In this document: piece by piece, positions 62,974-64,000 of the stretch
How the letters are laid out: each line of letters starts with the position of its first letter
Numbering within the stretch: the first letter of the stretch is position 1
From: Cunninghamia lanceolata
Taxonomy: Eukaryota > Streptophyta > Pinopsida > Cupressales > Cupressaceae
Assembly: GCA_027924645.1 (NCBI GenBank)
Contig: BSBN01000241.1
Coordinates: 11,742,001 to 11,806,000, forward strand
Reading direction: 5' to 3'
Length of the DNA: 64,000 bases
Program-made: the position numbers and the translations under genes
The notes under the pieces: model-generated
Seen by the model: only the letters and a program-made list of their open reading frames with translations
Told to the model about the DNA's origin: nothing
The model's database searches: none

Positions 62974-64000
62974 GTCTCAAAAATTAAATAAACATACACT
63001 TTCCCTTTGTTCTTTCCTCTATATCCTCCATCTCTAACCATTACTCCAAACAAACAAATGTTTTCAAACAATTTTTTTAATTTAATTTTATAATTTTTTA
63101 TAAAAATAAAACATAAGAAAAATTATTTTAAATTTATTTATATAAAGTTTTACATTAAACATTATAGTAGAACCCACAAAATATAAATTGAATTAATAAA
63201 TTCCAAATTAATCATCCTTACACTCATTTATATATTATCTTGTCACTTTCCCCTTCCTCCACTTTCTCTTCCATCCTCCATACCTTCGTATTAAACAATA
63301 CCCAAAAATTACATTATTTAACCTAAATGTTATTAAAAGCATAAATAATTATACTAAATAGTATATATTTTTTAAACTTTATTATAAAAAATAAATGAAA
63401 TACATACATACATATTGCACTATTAATAATTACACTCAAAAAATACCAAACACTTGAAACATACACAAACATATAAAAACACATCAAACAATTCAAATAT
63501 ACATAAACAAAAACATAGCTCTATTTTTTCTTGATGATGGACTAAAAACTAAACTTACACACACTTAAATCCTTTCCTTATGATGGAGTAAAAACTTATA
63601 CACAATTAAATCCTGAAGCACTCAAAAATAAAAACATAGTTATTTTATAACACCACATCAAAATATGAGAAAGATCGGTAGCCTCAGTGAGCAGTGTACT
63701 GTGATTCAGCGCAGTTAATGCCTCGATGAAAGTGAAGCTTGCAATGCAAATAGTTTCATTGCTTCTTATGCAAGTATCCTGTTAAGTTTTTATTTATTTG
63801 TATTTCATCTCTGTAGAAATAACTAAACCATAGATTTGTTGTTCAAATATAATATTGTTGTATGGCGTGCCTTCTTTATAAGCTTTTATTTTCTAATCTT
63901 GAGTGCATTGCAAATGTGTATCAATATGGCCTGTAAAGCTGCAAAGACCTGGCGATGGATTCTTCCCTCCCAATTGGGGCTGAATTTGATAGTTGTATGG
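62974..64000. other. AT-rich end of window, last 320 bases more complex
   Basis: 62974-63660 is AT-rich with no motif. From about 63670 base use is more balanced (for example CTCAGTGAGCAGTGTACTG and AAGACCTGGCGATGG), and a pyrimidine tract with CTGTAG at 63799-63817 looks like a splice acceptor. It could be the edge of a gene or of another repeat; I cannot tell. Confidence 0.35.

Overview
The window looks like repeat-rich intergenic DNA from a seed plant with a large genome. The kinds of elements, their long LTRs (1.4 to 4.7 kb), and the old, decayed, nested copies make a gymnosperm plausible, but the species cannot be read from the sequence. I found no intact host gene. Nearly everything recognisable is retrotransposon; the remainder is AT-rich DNA with small repeats and coding relics.

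Layout. 430-3446 (+): 3' half of a decayed Ty1/copia element, ending in a 420-bp LTR with TGTTAG/CTAACA ends. 6111-13894 (+): a complete LTR element flanked by the 5-bp duplication CAAGA, with 2.6-kb LTRs and a 2.57-kb interior that codes only for a truncated Gag (coiled coil and zinc knuckles, no pol). 16278-16794: probable LTR start of another element, cut by the next one. 16795-30703 (+): a complete but heavily decayed Ty3/gypsy element of chromovirus type, flanked by TCCTC, with LTRs of 4.30 and 4.72 kb. 31013-32310 (+): a copia integrase/RT fragment. 32311-39650: long AT-rich stretch with small tandem and inverted repeats and one unidentified coding relic.

About 39650-61300 is a three-level nest, all on the minus strand. 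The outermost element is an L1-type LINE (ORF1 with a zinc knuckle; ORF2 with endonuclease, RT and C-terminal zinc domain). A gypsy chromovirus with a canonical chromodomain (41531-56435) sits in the LINE ORF2. A gag-only LTR element (44178-51510) sits in the chromovirus integrase. Each junction has TG/CA ends and a decayed 5-bp duplication. The LINE ORF1 also holds a 0.36-kb scrap of gypsy integrase. At 62529-62971 there is a small terminal-inverted-repeat element.

How the parts relate. Two unrelated elements here (6111-13894 and 44178-51510) share one design: long LTRs, a recognisable primer-binding site, a gag-type reading frame and no protease, RT or integrase. They must have moved with enzymes supplied in trans. 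The chromovirus polyprotein keeps one frame over about 4.6 kb and is broken only by eight stop codons. The most unusual signals are the palindrome-dense LTR of the inner gag-only element, the capsid-less Gag of the first one, paired dyad motifs in the LTR of the 16795-30703 element, and the LINE whose RT active-site block is deleted. All boundaries and comparisons were made by eye.
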